From assembly GCA_009774465.1 (NCBI GenBank), contig VSNT01000017.1:1-44315 (forward strand): a stretch of 44,315 nucleotides of DNA, in the 5' to 3' direction. This document shows positions 32,883 through 41,279 of this stretch, piece after piece. The DNA comes from Lachnospiraceae bacterium. GTDB lineage: Bacteria > Bacillota_A > Clostridia > Lachnospirales > Lachnospiraceae. A model generated the notes under the pieces. That model saw nothing but the letters and a program-made list of their open reading frames with translations. It did no database searches and was not told the DNA's origin. The position numbers and the translations under genes were made by a program. Numbering within the stretch: position 1 is the stretch's first letter; every line of letters starts with the position of its first letter.

Positions 32883-34904
32883 ATGAAAAGATGGAGAAAA
32901 GTAATTGCGCTTTTTCTTTTGGCAGTGCTTGTGACTGTGGGCTGTGGAAGCGGCAAAGAAAAAATGGAAACAGAGGTGCAGTCGGAAAATGAAGCATTGA
33001 ATCAGGAAGGCAGGAGACAGCCTGAGGAGTTGAATGAGCCGGAGGATGTGCCGGTAGAAGGCACAGAAGTTGATAAAAGTGTGTATATGGATGCCGGTCA
33101 GGATGTGGAGACACGCATAGAGGCGTTACTTGCACAAATGACATTAGAGGAAAAGGTTGCACAGATGGTACAGCCGGAGCAGGCCGGAATTACTTCTTCC
33201 GATGTGGAGCAGTATGGCTTTGGCTCCGTATTAAGCGGCGGAGGCTCAAGTCCTTCCAGTGGTAATCGGCCGGAAAACTGGCAGGAGAGAGTAAATGAGC
33301 TAAAGGAGGCAGCATTAAACACAAGACTGGGAATTCCACTTTTGTACGGAATTGATGCAGTTCATGGAAATAATAACGTGTATGGGGCTGTAATCTATCC
33401 CCATAATATCGGACTTGGAGCCACCGGAGATTTGGAGCTGGTGGAACGTATCGGGGAATCTGCTGCGGAAGAAGTAAGGGCAGTCGGCATACAATGGACG
33501 TTTGCGCCAACCCTTGGAAACCCTCAAAATGAGTGCTGGGGCAGAACTTACGAGTGCTTTAGTGAGGATTTGGAGGAAGTGAGCAAGTATGGGAGAGCCT
33601 ATATTCGAGGCTTTCAGGGGGAGGCAGGAACGGAAAAATATCTGGATGAATATCATGTTCTGGCCTGTGCAAAGCACTTTGTGGGAGAAGGATATACAGA
33701 TGAGGGTGTAAATCAGGGAAATATTTCCATGACGCAGGAAGAATTCGACTTACTTCTTGAGAGCGGTGTGATTGATCCATATACTGCAGCATTAGATGAA
33801 GGCGTGCGCACTGTTATGGTGTCTTTTCACAGCATTGACGGGGTAAAATGTCATGAAAACAAGCATTTAATTACAGATATTTTAAAAGGAGAGCTTGGAT
33901 TTACCGGGCTGGTAGTCAGTGACTATAATGGGATACAGCAGCTTTCAGGTGTTACATACAAGGAACAGGTTCGTCAGGGAATTGATGCGGGAATTGATCT
34001 GTTTATGGAAGTGTATGTGTGGGAGGATTTTATAAAATACGCAAAAGAACTGGTAGAGGAAGGAAGTATCTCAAAAGAGCAGATCGATGATGCAGTGAGA
34101 AGGATTCTGCGTGTAAAATTTGAGGCCGGATTATTTGAAGAAGAGATTGGGGGAAATACAGAACAGGAAATGCTAAACCAGGTGGGAAGTATAGAACATC
34201 GTGAAATAGCAAGAGAAGCAGTGCGCAAGTCTCTGGTGCTTTTAAAAAATGATAAGATCGGAGAGACAACAGCGCTGCAGGCACTGCAGAATGCTCAAAA
34301 TATCCGTGTATGCGGGCAGAAAGCATATGACCTGGGAAGCCAGTGCGGCGGATGGACCATAAGCTGGGAGGGCAGTGCCGGAAATATAACAAAAGGAACA
34401 ACTATTATAGAAGGAATTGCCAGTCAGATTATGCCGGAAAAAACCATATCCCATGATTTAAAGGGAGAAGTTTTAGAAGAAAATGATGGGGTAATTGTTG
34501 TCTTTGGAGAAGGTCCTTATGTGGAAAGCGGTGGCGACAGAACAGCTGCTGATTTAAAAATTAGTGCTGCTGATGAAGAAATGCTTGAAAATTTAAGAGC
34601 GTCGCTTGCACAAAAGAACAGACAGGATATTCCGGTCATAGGGATTATTATAGCGGGAAGACCTGTTAATATTACAGAATATATGGATATTTTTGATGCT
34701 GTGATTATGGCATGGCTTCCGGGAACTGAAGGAGAAGGCGTTGCAGATGTATTGTTTGGGGATTTTGACTTTACTGGTAAATTAAATTTTACGTGGATGA
34801 AAAGTCCTGAAGATATGGATGAAAAATTTAAAGAAGGAAATGAAGATAAAATTTTATTTGCGAGAGGGTTTGGCCTTGACAAAAATGGAGATATTTTAGA
34901 GTAG
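32883..34904 (+). CDS. Family 3 glycoside hydrolase, surface lipoprotein
   Basis: A 673-residue exported GH3. Signal MKRWRKVIALFLLAVLVTVGC gives a lipidated Cys21, then a Glu-rich linker to about residue 65. The catalytic domain has QMTLEEKVAQMVQPEQ, YGIDAVHGNNNV, WGRTYECFSEDLE, AKHFVGEGYTDEG and the nucleophile loop VVSDYNGIQQL. This is closest to the exo-beta-1,3/1,4-glucanase branch. There is no fibronectin-III domain, unlike the preceding GH3. ATG 32883 has AGGAG 7 bases before it; an earlier ATG (32859) lacks a site. With the cytoplasmic GH3 100 bases upstream it could form a two-stage beta-glucan pathway. No transporter or regulator for that pathway lies alongside. Confidence 0.9.
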   Translation: MKRWRKVIALFLLAVLVTVGCGSGKEKMETEVQSENEALNQEGRRQPEELNEPEDVPVEGTEVDKSVYMDAGQDVETRIEALLAQMTLEEKVAQMVQPEQAGITSSDVEQYGFGSVLSGGGSSPSSGNRPENWQERVNELKEAALNTRLGIPLLYGIDAVHGNNNVYGAVIYPHNIGLGATGDLELVERIGESAAEEVRAVGIQWTFAPTLGNPQNECWGRTYECFSEDLEEVSKYGRAYIRGFQGEAGTEKYLDEYHVLACAKHFVGEGYTDEGVNQGNISMTQEEFDLLLESGVIDPYTAALDEGVRTVMVSFHSIDGVKCHENKHLITDILKGELGFTGLVVSDYNGIQQLSGVTYKEQVRQGIDAGIDLFMEVYVWEDFIKYAKELVEEGSISKEQIDDAVRRILRVKFEAGLFEEEIGGNTEQEMLNQVGSIEHREIAREAVRKSLVLLKNDKIGETTALQALQNAQNIRVCGQKAYDLGSQCGGWTISWEGSAGNITKGTTIIEGIASQIMPEKTISHDLKGEVLEENDGVIVVFGEGPYVESGGDRTAADLKISAADEEMLENLRASLAQKNRQDIPVIGIIIAGRPVNITEYMDIFDAVIMAWLPGTEGEGVADVLFGDFDFTGKLNFTWMKSPEDMDEKFKEGNEDKILFARGFGLDKNGDILE

Positions 34905-34941
34905 GCTTTAAGTAAATTATTAATTCAACACAAAAACTTTG

Positions 34942-34970
34942 GTATATTCTCTCACTTTTTACAAATACTA
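34942..34970 (+). promoter_or_regulatory. Candidate sigma-G promoter of spoVT
   Basis: GTATA (34942-34946), a 17-base spacer, and AATACTA (34964-34970) fit the forespore sigma-G pattern (gHATR, then CATWMTA) at all but one -10 position. It lies 36 bases before spoVT, which is sigma-G dependent in Bacillus. Confidence 0.6.
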
Positions 34971-35006
34971 CTGATACACTAAGATTTGTAAAAAGGAGAA
35001 AAGATA

Positions 35007-35552
35007 ATGAAAGCAACAGGTATTGTGCGAAGAATAGATGACTTGGGGCGTATTGTTATACCCAAAGAAATCAGGAGAACTTTAAGGATCAGGGAAAGCG
35101 ATCCTTTGGAAATATTTACTGACAGAGAAGGAGAGATTATATTAAAGAAGTATTCCCCCATTGGAGAAATGAATACATTTGCAAAGCAGTATGCGGAAAG
35201 TCTTGCCCAGGTTTCAGGCCGGACAGCACTGATTGCAGACAGAGACCAGTTTATTGCAGTTTCCGGAGGGTTTAAAAATGTTCTTGGCAAATCTATCAGC
35301 AAAGAACTGGAGGATAAGCTTAATAAAAGAGAAATTGCAGTTGCATCCAAAGAGGAAGCGGGGTTTATTCCCATTACACAGGATGTAACAGATGATTTTA
35401 TGAACGAGGCAATCAGCCCCATTATATGTGAAGGTGATATTATAGGCGGGGTGGTTTTGATTGATAATGGCGAAAAGGGGAAAATGGGTGAAGTTGAAAT
35501 GAAACTGATTCAATCTGCAGCAGGATTTCTCGGAAGACAGATGGAGCAGTGA
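35007..35552 (+). CDS. spoVT: Stage V sporulation regulator SpoVT
   Basis: A 181-residue transition-state and forespore regulator. The N-terminal AbrB-like swapped-hairpin DNA-binding domain (1-50) shows ATGIVRRIDDLGRIVIPKEI, and the C-terminal GAF-like domain spans about 60-180. Length matches Bacillus SpoVT (178). It tunes sigma-G dependent genes in the forespore and shows that the organism is likely a spore former. AAAGGAG lies 8 bases upstream. A terminator shared with the convergent peptidase gene follows 44 bases after the stop. The gene stands alone; mfd and spoVB, its common neighbours in Bacillus, are absent. Confidence 0.94.
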   Translation: MKATGIVRRIDDLGRIVIPKEIRRTLRIRESDPLEIFTDREGEIILKKYSPIGEMNTFAKQYAESLAQVSGRTALIADRDQFIAVSGGFKNVLGKSISKELEDKLNKREIAVASKEEAGFIPITQDVTDDFMNEAISPIICEGDIIGGVVLIDNGEKGKMGEVEMKLIQSAAGFLGRQMEQ

Positions 35553-35596
35553 AGTATTGACCTGCCATTCTCACCTGCTATCATAGAAAAAGATGA

Positions 35597-35641
35597 AAAA
35601 TCCGGTGTGCGTGAAAGATTTCCATGCACATCGGATTTTAA
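35597..35641. terminator. Bidirectional terminator between spoVT and the C39-like gene
   Basis: AAAATCCGGTGTGC (35597-35610) pairs with GCACATCGGATTTT (35626-35639), with one G-U pair. A-rich and T-rich ends on both sides let it end transcription from both convergent genes. Confidence 0.8.
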
Positions 35642-35664
35642 TCTGAATAAGAAAGACTGCATTT

Positions 35665-36279
35665 TTATGATTTTTTCAAGTCTGTGTTAAACATAACCAA
35701 AGCCTCTCTGCAGCAGGGTTTTCCCATTTCGTAATAATCAGTTGTAGTGCGGTTTAACCGCTCAATTGCTACGGAACGGTTGGCCTTTTTAGGCTGGTCG
35801 TGAATAAAAAGAATTTCGTCTGTTGCATATTCTTCATCCAGATCAGGATCGTCCTCCTCTTCATAGTAAGGATCAAAGAGAAGAATTCTGTCGTTTTCAA
35901 TGCCTGTCAGTAAAACGTAATGAGCCACTTCAAGAAAAACATGAAGCAGTACGACACCGCCATTTTTCAAACCTTGAATAACAGGAGATTCGGGAGTGAG
36001 AGTTACTTCCTCCCCGGAATAAAATTCACAGTGAAGAGGGAAATTCTTTATCTGACTAAAGTGATTCAGCCAGCTTGTGATAAAGTTCATGGCAGCGGCA
36101 GAGGTTCCGTGTTTGCATAATTCTCCTTCTTCATTATAAGTATCCATACTGTACAGCATAATAAATTTTATAATATCGGGATAGATATCTTCCCGATCAA
36201 AAAGATATCTGATTCCGTTTAGCAGCGTGACAGGACCACAGTCATATTCTGAAGTCTGGTAATTTAAAAGATTTTTCAT
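35665..36279 (-). CDS. C39-like cysteine peptidase homologue
   Basis: A 204-residue papain-like protein of the peptidase C39 type. The catalytic triad candidates are Cys14 in SEYDCGPVTLLNG, His120 in VAHYVLLTG and Asp136 in LLFDPYY. No signal peptide, membrane helix or ABC transporter domain is present, so it is a free-standing cytoplasmic form, unlike bacteriocin exporters. I choose ATG 36279: AAAGGG lies 9 bases upstream, while ATG 36288 directly abuts that site. A long acidic stretch (EEEDDPDLDEEYATDE, about 138-153) is notable. No bacteriocin precursor is nearby. Substrate is unknown. Confidence 0.7.
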   Translation of the reverse strand: MKNLLNYQTSEYDCGPVTLLNGIRYLFDREDIYPDIIKFIMLYSMDTYNEEGELCKHGTSAAAMNFITSWLNHFSQIKNFPLHCEFYSGEEVTLTPESPVIQGLKNGGVVLLHVFLEVAHYVLLTGIENDRILLFDPYYEEEDDPDLDEEYATDEILFIHDQPKKANRSVAIERLNRTTTDYYEMGKPCCREALVMFNTDLKKS

Positions 36280-36425
36280 TTGTTTCATCCCTTTTATGTG
36301 AAGATATCCATAAATTTCTGCATATTTGCATTAATTGATATCCAAACTGCTATATTAATATATGATGCAAAGTGATTATAATTTACTGCTGTACAAAGCA
36401 TTTGTCAAGGAGGTTAAAAAAATAT

Positions 36426-36454
36426 TTGACATTGGGAAAATCAGGGAATATAAT
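36426..36454 (+). promoter_or_regulatory. Consensus sigma-A promoter of cysK
   Basis: A perfect TTGACA (36426-36431), 17 bases, and a perfect TATAAT (36449-36454). Transcription should start near 36461, leaving a leader of about 75 bases. Confidence 0.85.
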
Positions 36455-36471
36455 ACATATCATATAATTCA

Positions 36472-36484
36472 TACTTAATAAGTA
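36472..36484 (+). promoter_or_regulatory. Candidate operator in the cysK leader
   Basis: TACTTA and TAAGTA form a perfect 13-base palindrome with one central base at about +11 to +23 of the predicted transcript. Its place just after a strong promoter suits a repressor site, for example of a sulfur-responsive Rrf2 (CymR-like) regulator, but the regulator is not identified. Confidence 0.4.
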
Positions 36485-36534
36485 GGAAATAATATTTACT
36501 ATAGTGAGCAAAAAGGGTTGGAATGGAGGTATAT

Positions 36535-37473
36535 ATGAACAAGATTAAAGAAAGTGCATTAGAACTGATTGGAGGAACTCCTGTTTTAAAGCTGAGTCGT
36601 TACGCTAAGAAAGCGGGAGCGGAAAATGCAGTGATACTTGCAAAATTGGAATACTTAAATCCGGCAGGCTCGGCAAAAGACCGCATTGCGCTGGCAATGA
36701 TTGAAGATGCAGAACAAAATGGCAGTTTAAAGCCAGGCGCTACAATTATTGAACCAACATCAGGAAATACGGGAATTGGTCTTGCAGCGGTGGCGGCAGT
36801 AAAAGGCTACAAGACAATTTTAACATTGCCGGATACCATGAGTGTGGAAAGAAGAAATCTTTTGGGGGCCTATGGAGCGGAGCTTGTACTTACGGAAGGT
36901 GCAAAGGGTATGAAAGGGGCGATTGCCAGGGCGGAGGAATTAAAGGAATCCATACCGGGAGCAGTGATTCTCGGGCAGTTTGTAAACCCTGCAAATCCCA
37001 GAATGCATACAGAGACGACAGGACCTGAAATTTGGGAACAGACAGATGGAAAAGTTGATATTTTTGTGGCAGGCGTGGGTACCGGCGGGACAATTACCGG
37101 TGTGGGAGAATACTTAAAATCTAAAAATCCTGAGGTTAAGGTAGTTGCAGTAGAGCCTGCATCCAGCCCGGTTTTGTCTAAAGGAACACCTGGTGCACAT
37201 AAAATTCAGGGAATAGGTGCAGGCTTTATTCCAGAAGTTTTAAATACTGAAATCTATGATGAAATTATTGTAATAGAAGATGAAGAAGCTTTCAAAGAAG
37301 GGAGAGCCTTTGCACAAAGTGAAGGTATTTTAGCAGGGATATCTTCCGGCGCAGCTTTGAAGGCGGCAGTTATTCTGGCTAAAAGGCCGGAAAATGCAGG
37401 AAAAAATATTGTTGTGCTTCTTCCTGATTCCGGAGACAGATATTTGTCCACACCTTTATTCAGCAACAACTAA
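36535..37473 (+). CDS. cysK: Cysteine synthase CysK
   Basis: A 312-residue PLP enzyme making cysteine from O-acetylserine and sulfide. The PLP-lysine is Lys48 in NPAGSAKDRIA; the substrate loop TSGNTGIGLAAVA, the phosphate-binding GTGGTITGVGEYLK and the C-terminal LLPDSGDRYLSTPLF follow. GGAGG (36525-36529) lies 5 bases before ATG 36535, so the upstream ATG (36523) is rejected. No serine acetyltransferase gene (cysE) is adjacent. A strong promoter with a palindrome in its leader suggests regulation by sulfur supply. It is followed by an independently promoted peptide importer. Confidence 0.95.
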   Translation: MNKIKESALELIGGTPVLKLSRYAKKAGAENAVILAKLEYLNPAGSAKDRIALAMIEDAEQNGSLKPGATIIEPTSGNTGIGLAAVAAVKGYKTILTLPDTMSVERRNLLGAYGAELVLTEGAKGMKGAIARAEELKESIPGAVILGQFVNPANPRMHTETTGPEIWEQTDGKVDIFVAGVGTGGTITGVGEYLKSKNPEVKVVAVEPASSPVLSKGTPGAHKIQGIGAGFIPEVLNTEIYDEIIVIEDEEAFKEGRAFAQSEGILAGISSGAALKAAVILAKRPENAGKNIVVLLPDSGDRYLSTPLFSNN

Positions 37474-37493
37474 ACACATTTTTAACGTACTTA

Positions 37494-37522
37494 TTGACAT
37501 TTTGGTGTCATAACAGTATAAT
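37494..37522 (+). promoter_or_regulatory. Consensus sigma-A promoter of the peptide importer
   Basis: TTGACA (37494-37499), 17 bases, TATAAT (37517-37522), both perfect. The arms TGACA (37495-37499) and TGTCA (37506-37510) form an inverted repeat over the -35 box, a good position for a repressor. Confidence 0.8.
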
Positions 37523-37590
37523 GAACCAACTGTGAAATTCAGCTTTTTGTACTGGATTGTAGGTGAGGTATATTGGAGGAGAGAAGAGTG

Positions 37591-39237
37591 ATGAAAAAAT
37601 TTATGACAAAATTGTTTAGTCTCATGCTTACAGCAGCACTTGTTCTGGCTGTGGCCGGCTGTTCTTCTAAGGATCAGGGCAGTCCGTCAGGCGATGGGAC
37701 AGGTGAGACGGTAAATGAGTCTTCCGAAGAAGGAAAGATTATAAATGTGGGAGTTACAGATTCCCTTGGAGGGCTGAATCCTTTTGTAATTGATCAGACG
37801 GAAATTAATAAATATGCGGTTGGTCTTATGTTTCTGCCTCTTATGGAGCTTGATAAGGACATGAACTTCCAGGGAATGCTGGCTGATTCCATTACCACAG
37901 AAGATAACATGAATTTTGTGGTGCACATTGATGAGAAAGCCACATGGTCTGACGGAACGCCTGTTACGGCAGAAGATGTGGAATATACGGTTCGTCGTCT
38001 GGCAAGCCCTGTTGTAAATAATACAACCTTAATGCTTTATGCCTTTGAAGGAACCAGTGAGGAAGGCTTTGTTGAGGAAGGCGCTGAAAGTATGGCCGGT
38101 GTTCAGGTCATTGATGAAAAAACAGTTCAGTTTACTTCCAAGTACCCTATGGCGCTTACTACATTTGAAAACACATATGCAAGATATATTCATACATTAC
38201 CGAAAAAGGTGCTTGAGCAGTTAAGCGAGGAAGAGCTGCTGACATCAGACTGGTTTAATAAGCCGGATGTGGTGAGCGGGCCCTTTTTTGTGACAGATTT
38301 TGATAATGATCATTATATTTCCTATGAGGCAAATGCGGATTACTGGAAAGGTGCACCGAAAATTGATAAGCTGAACATCAGAATCATAGACGCCAGCCAG
38401 GTCTACGCAGGACTTCAATCAGGAGAAATTGATATTACCCATCATACGATGACTGCAATTCCACAGGAAGATTATGAAAGCATAGAGGCTCTTGAAAATG
38501 TGGAGACAGTATATGGCTCTCCCATTACGAACCAGTCAGCTTTTATTCAGACATCAAATATTACAGACGCCCGGGTGCGTCAGGCGCTTTTATGTGCAAT
38601 TGACAGACAAAAGCTTGTGGATGAGCTTTTAAAAGGTCACGGAGAGGTGGTAGACGGTTTCCTTTCCTCTGCAAGTCCATTTTTTGATGAGGGAATCACA
38701 CCGGTTTCTTATGATCCGGAAAAAGCAAAGGAGCTTCTTGCACAGGCAGGCTGGGATGGCTCCCAAACTCTTCGGTTTTATGTGAATTCCGGAGATGGTA
38801 CTTTTGTAAATGGAGCACAGGTGCTTGTGGCTCAATGGGCGGCAGTGGGGATTAATGTGGAAGTTCAGACAGTTGATCTGGCAACACTTATGACAGTAGC
38901 AGGAACTACTGATTATGATATCCTTGCAGTTCAGTATACCTACGCACCGGTAGATCCCTACCCTGACGTAGACTGGCTTTTAAGTGGGGAAGGAAGCTGG
39001 ACCGGATATCATAGTGATGAAATCAGTGAAGCATTAGCGGGAACACAAAATACCAGTGACATGAATGAAATCAGGGATTTATACTCTATTGTTGATAAAA
39101 AGGTGCAGGAGGATGTTCCCATGTTTTCCGTATATATTATCAGTGCACAGGGTGCAGTAAGCAAGCGGATAAGCGGCGCGGAACCCAGTGCATATGGATT
39201 CTTTAATAATGTGCAGAACTGGGATATTGTCCAGTAG
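37591..39237 (+). CDS. Peptide ABC transporter substrate-binding lipoprotein
   Basis: A 548-residue family 5 extracellular solute-binding protein (OppA/DppA type). The signal MKKFMTKLFSLMLTAALVLAVAGC gives lipidated Cys24, then a Ser/Gly linker. The SBP_bac_5 body starts with LGGLNPFVID, and has WSDGTPVTAEDVEYTVRRL, the domain-joining VRQALLCAIDRQKLVDEL and a C-terminal SVYIISAQGAV. GGAGGAGAG precedes the start; GTG 37588 just before the ATG is a possible alternative. It opens an operon with two ATPases, two permeases and an M20 hydrolase. Ligand could be di- or oligopeptides, or another peptide-like compound. Confidence 0.9.
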   Translation: MKKFMTKLFSLMLTAALVLAVAGCSSKDQGSPSGDGTGETVNESSEEGKIINVGVTDSLGGLNPFVIDQTEINKYAVGLMFLPLMELDKDMNFQGMLADSITTEDNMNFVVHIDEKATWSDGTPVTAEDVEYTVRRLASPVVNNTTLMLYAFEGTSEEGFVEEGAESMAGVQVIDEKTVQFTSKYPMALTTFENTYARYIHTLPKKVLEQLSEEELLTSDWFNKPDVVSGPFFVTDFDNDHYISYEANADYWKGAPKIDKLNIRIIDASQVYAGLQSGEIDITHHTMTAIPQEDYESIEALENVETVYGSPITNQSAFIQTSNITDARVRQALLCAIDRQKLVDELLKGHGEVVDGFLSSASPFFDEGITPVSYDPEKAKELLAQAGWDGSQTLRFYVNSGDGTFVNGAQVLVAQWAAVGINVEVQTVDLATLMTVAGTTDYDILAVQYTYAPVDPYPDVDWLLSGEGSWTGYHSDEISEALAGTQNTSDMNEIRDLYSIVDKKVQEDVPMFSVYIISAQGAVSKRISGAEPSAYGFFNNVQNWDIVQ

Positions 39238-39260
39238 TTTAAAGTGGTGAGGGAAGACAA

Positions 39261-40244
39261 ATGTCACATTTACTTGAGGTAAAGGGATTAACCACCGTTT
39301 TTGCCGGTGATTATGGTAAAAATATCACTGTGGACCATATTGATTTCCATGTAGATGAAGGCGAAGTGGTCTGCATTGTAGGAGAATCCGGATGTGGAAA
39401 AAGTGTAACCTCATTGTCAATTATGGGATTGTTAGGAAGAGGCGGAGCTGTCATTGACGGCTCTGTCTTCTTTGACGGCAGGAACCTTCTTTCCATGAGT
39501 GAAAAGGAACTGGATAAAATCCGGGGGGATCAGCTTACTATGATTTTTCAGGATCCGCTTACCTCGTTAAATCCTGTTTTTACAGTGGGGAAGCAGATAA
39601 CGGAAAGTATAAAAACGCATATGCATCTGTCCACAAAGGAAGCCGACGAGCGCGCCCAAATGCTGCTTAAAAAAGTAGGAATGCCGGATGCACGTGGAGT
39701 TATGAAAAAATATCCCCATGTTCTTTCAGGAGGAATGCGTCAAAGAGTAATGATTGCGATGGCTTTATCCTGCAATCCAAGGCTTTTGATTGCAGACGAA
39801 CCTACAACTGCATTGGATGTTACGATTCAGGCTCAGATCATGGACCTTTTAGAGAGACTTCAAAAGGAAACCGGAATGTCCATGATTTTGATTACCCATG
39901 ATATTGGCCTGGTTGCAAATATAGCGGACAGAGTATTTGTGATGTATGCAGGCCAGATTATAGAGGAAGCGCCTGTTGAGGAATTATTTGAAAACCCGGT
40001 TCACCCTTATACAAAAGCGCTTCTTGATACAGTGCCGACAATACGTGATAATGCAGAACGCCAGTTAGTGTCAATTCCCGGTATTGTACCGGAAAGTTAT
40101 GATGACATCAAAGGGTGCCGCTTTGCGGACCGGTGTAAATATAGAAAGCCGGAATGTGACAGGCCGCAAAAGGATTATGAATTTGGAAAAGGCCATAAGG
40201 CAAAGTGCATCGTAATGAAGGAGGGGCAAAATAGTGGAAATTAA
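39261..40244 (+). CDS. Peptide ABC transporter ATP-binding protein, DppD/OppD type
   Basis: A 327-residue ATPase of an oligo- or dipeptide importer. Walker A is GESGCGKS (about 42-49), followed by the Q-loop, signature LSGGMRQRV, Walker B LLIADEPTTALD and H-loop LITHDIGLV; all are intact. The C-terminal family domain has a cysteine set (GCRFADRC, then CDRP and a late Cys) that in related proteins can bind an iron-sulfur cluster. It overlaps the next ATPase gene by 11 bases and follows the binding protein by 23 bases. Confidence 0.93.
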   Translation: MSHLLEVKGLTTVFAGDYGKNITVDHIDFHVDEGEVVCIVGESGCGKSVTSLSIMGLLGRGGAVIDGSVFFDGRNLLSMSEKELDKIRGDQLTMIFQDPLTSLNPVFTVGKQITESIKTHMHLSTKEADERAQMLLKKVGMPDARGVMKKYPHVLSGGMRQRVMIAMALSCNPRLLIADEPTTALDVTIQAQIMDLLERLQKETGMSMILITHDIGLVANIADRVFVMYAGQIIEEAPVEELFENPVHPYTKALLDTVPTIRDNAERQLVSIPGIVPESYDDIKGCRFADRCKYRKPECDRPQKDYEFGKGHKAKCIVMKEGQNSGN

Positions 40245-41232
40245 AGAAAAAATACCCCTCATTCAGGTGGAGGACATGAAAAAGTATTACCCGATTAAAG
40301 GGGGAATTATTGATCATGTGACAGGTTATGTAAAAGCAGTTGACGGGGTGAGTTTTTCTATTATGGAAGGAGAAACCCTTGGACTGGTGGGAGAATCAGG
40401 CTGTGGAAAGTCCACAGTGGGGCGCCAGCTGGTTGGCTTAGAGCAGCCAACGGAAGGAAAAATTATTTTTGACGGTCAGGATTTATCCAGGCTTAAAAAA
40501 AATGAAATGATGAAGATAAGAACTCAGCTTCAAATGATCTTTCAGGATCCTTATTCTTCTCTAAACCCCAGAAAACATATTTTTGAAATTCTTTCTCAGC
40601 CTATGCTGTACCATCATATATCAACCAGAGAAACAGTGGAAAAGGATATTGTGAATATTTTAGATATGGTAGGGCTTCCCAGAAGTATTTTAGGCAGATA
40701 TCCTCATGAGTTTTCCGGGGGACAAAGACAGAGGATTGGTATTGCCAAAGCACTTTCCCTTAATCCCAGATTTATTGTCTGTGATGAGCCGGTAAGCGCA
40801 CTGGATGTATCCATACAGGCTCAAATATTAAATCTGCTGAAAGAACTTCAAAAGGAGCTGCATCTCACCCTGCTTTTTGTGGGGCATGGTCTGGGGGCAG
40901 TCAATTATGTCAGCGATCGGATTGCTGTGATGTATCTTGGGAAAATTGTAGAACTTGGTGATGCAAAGGAAATTTTCAATCATCCTGTCCATCCTTACAC
41001 GAAAGCACTTTTAGATGCGGTTCCGGTGCCGGATCCCAGGGAAAAAAAGAAGGAATGGAGGCTTCTTTCAGGAGAAATAGGAGACAGCATTCATCCGCCA
41101 AAGGGCTGCCGGTTTCATTTAAGATGTCCTTATGCTGCCGAAATATGCAGTCAAAGGGAACCAAAATTATTGGAAAACAGGGCTGGCACCATGCATTATG
41201 CTGCCTGCCCTGTTGTATCTGCAAAGGACTGA
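40234..41232 (+). CDS. Peptide ABC transporter ATP-binding protein, DppF/OppF type
   Basis: A 332-residue ATPase, partner of the DppD-type subunit. It has GESGCGKSTVGRQLVG (Walker A), FSGGQRQRIGIAKALSL (signature) and VCDEPVSALD (Walker B). The H-loop histidine is kept, but its surroundings read FVGHGLGAV instead of the usual FISHDLxVV. A C-terminal oligopeptide-ABC domain with cysteines (GCRFHLRCPYAAEIC) follows. The start is GTG 40234 with AGGAGG 9 bases before it. In this family the D- and F-type subunits form a heterodimer under the two permeases encoded next. Confidence 0.92.
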   Translation: MEIKEKIPLIQVEDMKKYYPIKGGIIDHVTGYVKAVDGVSFSIMEGETLGLVGESGCGKSTVGRQLVGLEQPTEGKIIFDGQDLSRLKKNEMMKIRTQLQMIFQDPYSSLNPRKHIFEILSQPMLYHHISTRETVEKDIVNILDMVGLPRSILGRYPHEFSGGQRQRIGIAKALSLNPRFIVCDEPVSALDVSIQAQILNLLKELQKELHLTLLFVGHGLGAVNYVSDRIAVMYLGKIVELGDAKEIFNHPVHPYTKALLDAVPVPDPREKKKEWRLLSGEIGDSIHPPKGCRFHLRCPYAAEICSQREPKLLENRAGTMHYAACPVVSAKD

Positions 41233-41279
41233 CAGGTTTCGCAGTTTTGCAGGAGACTTAAGTAAGGAGGGACGGGAAA

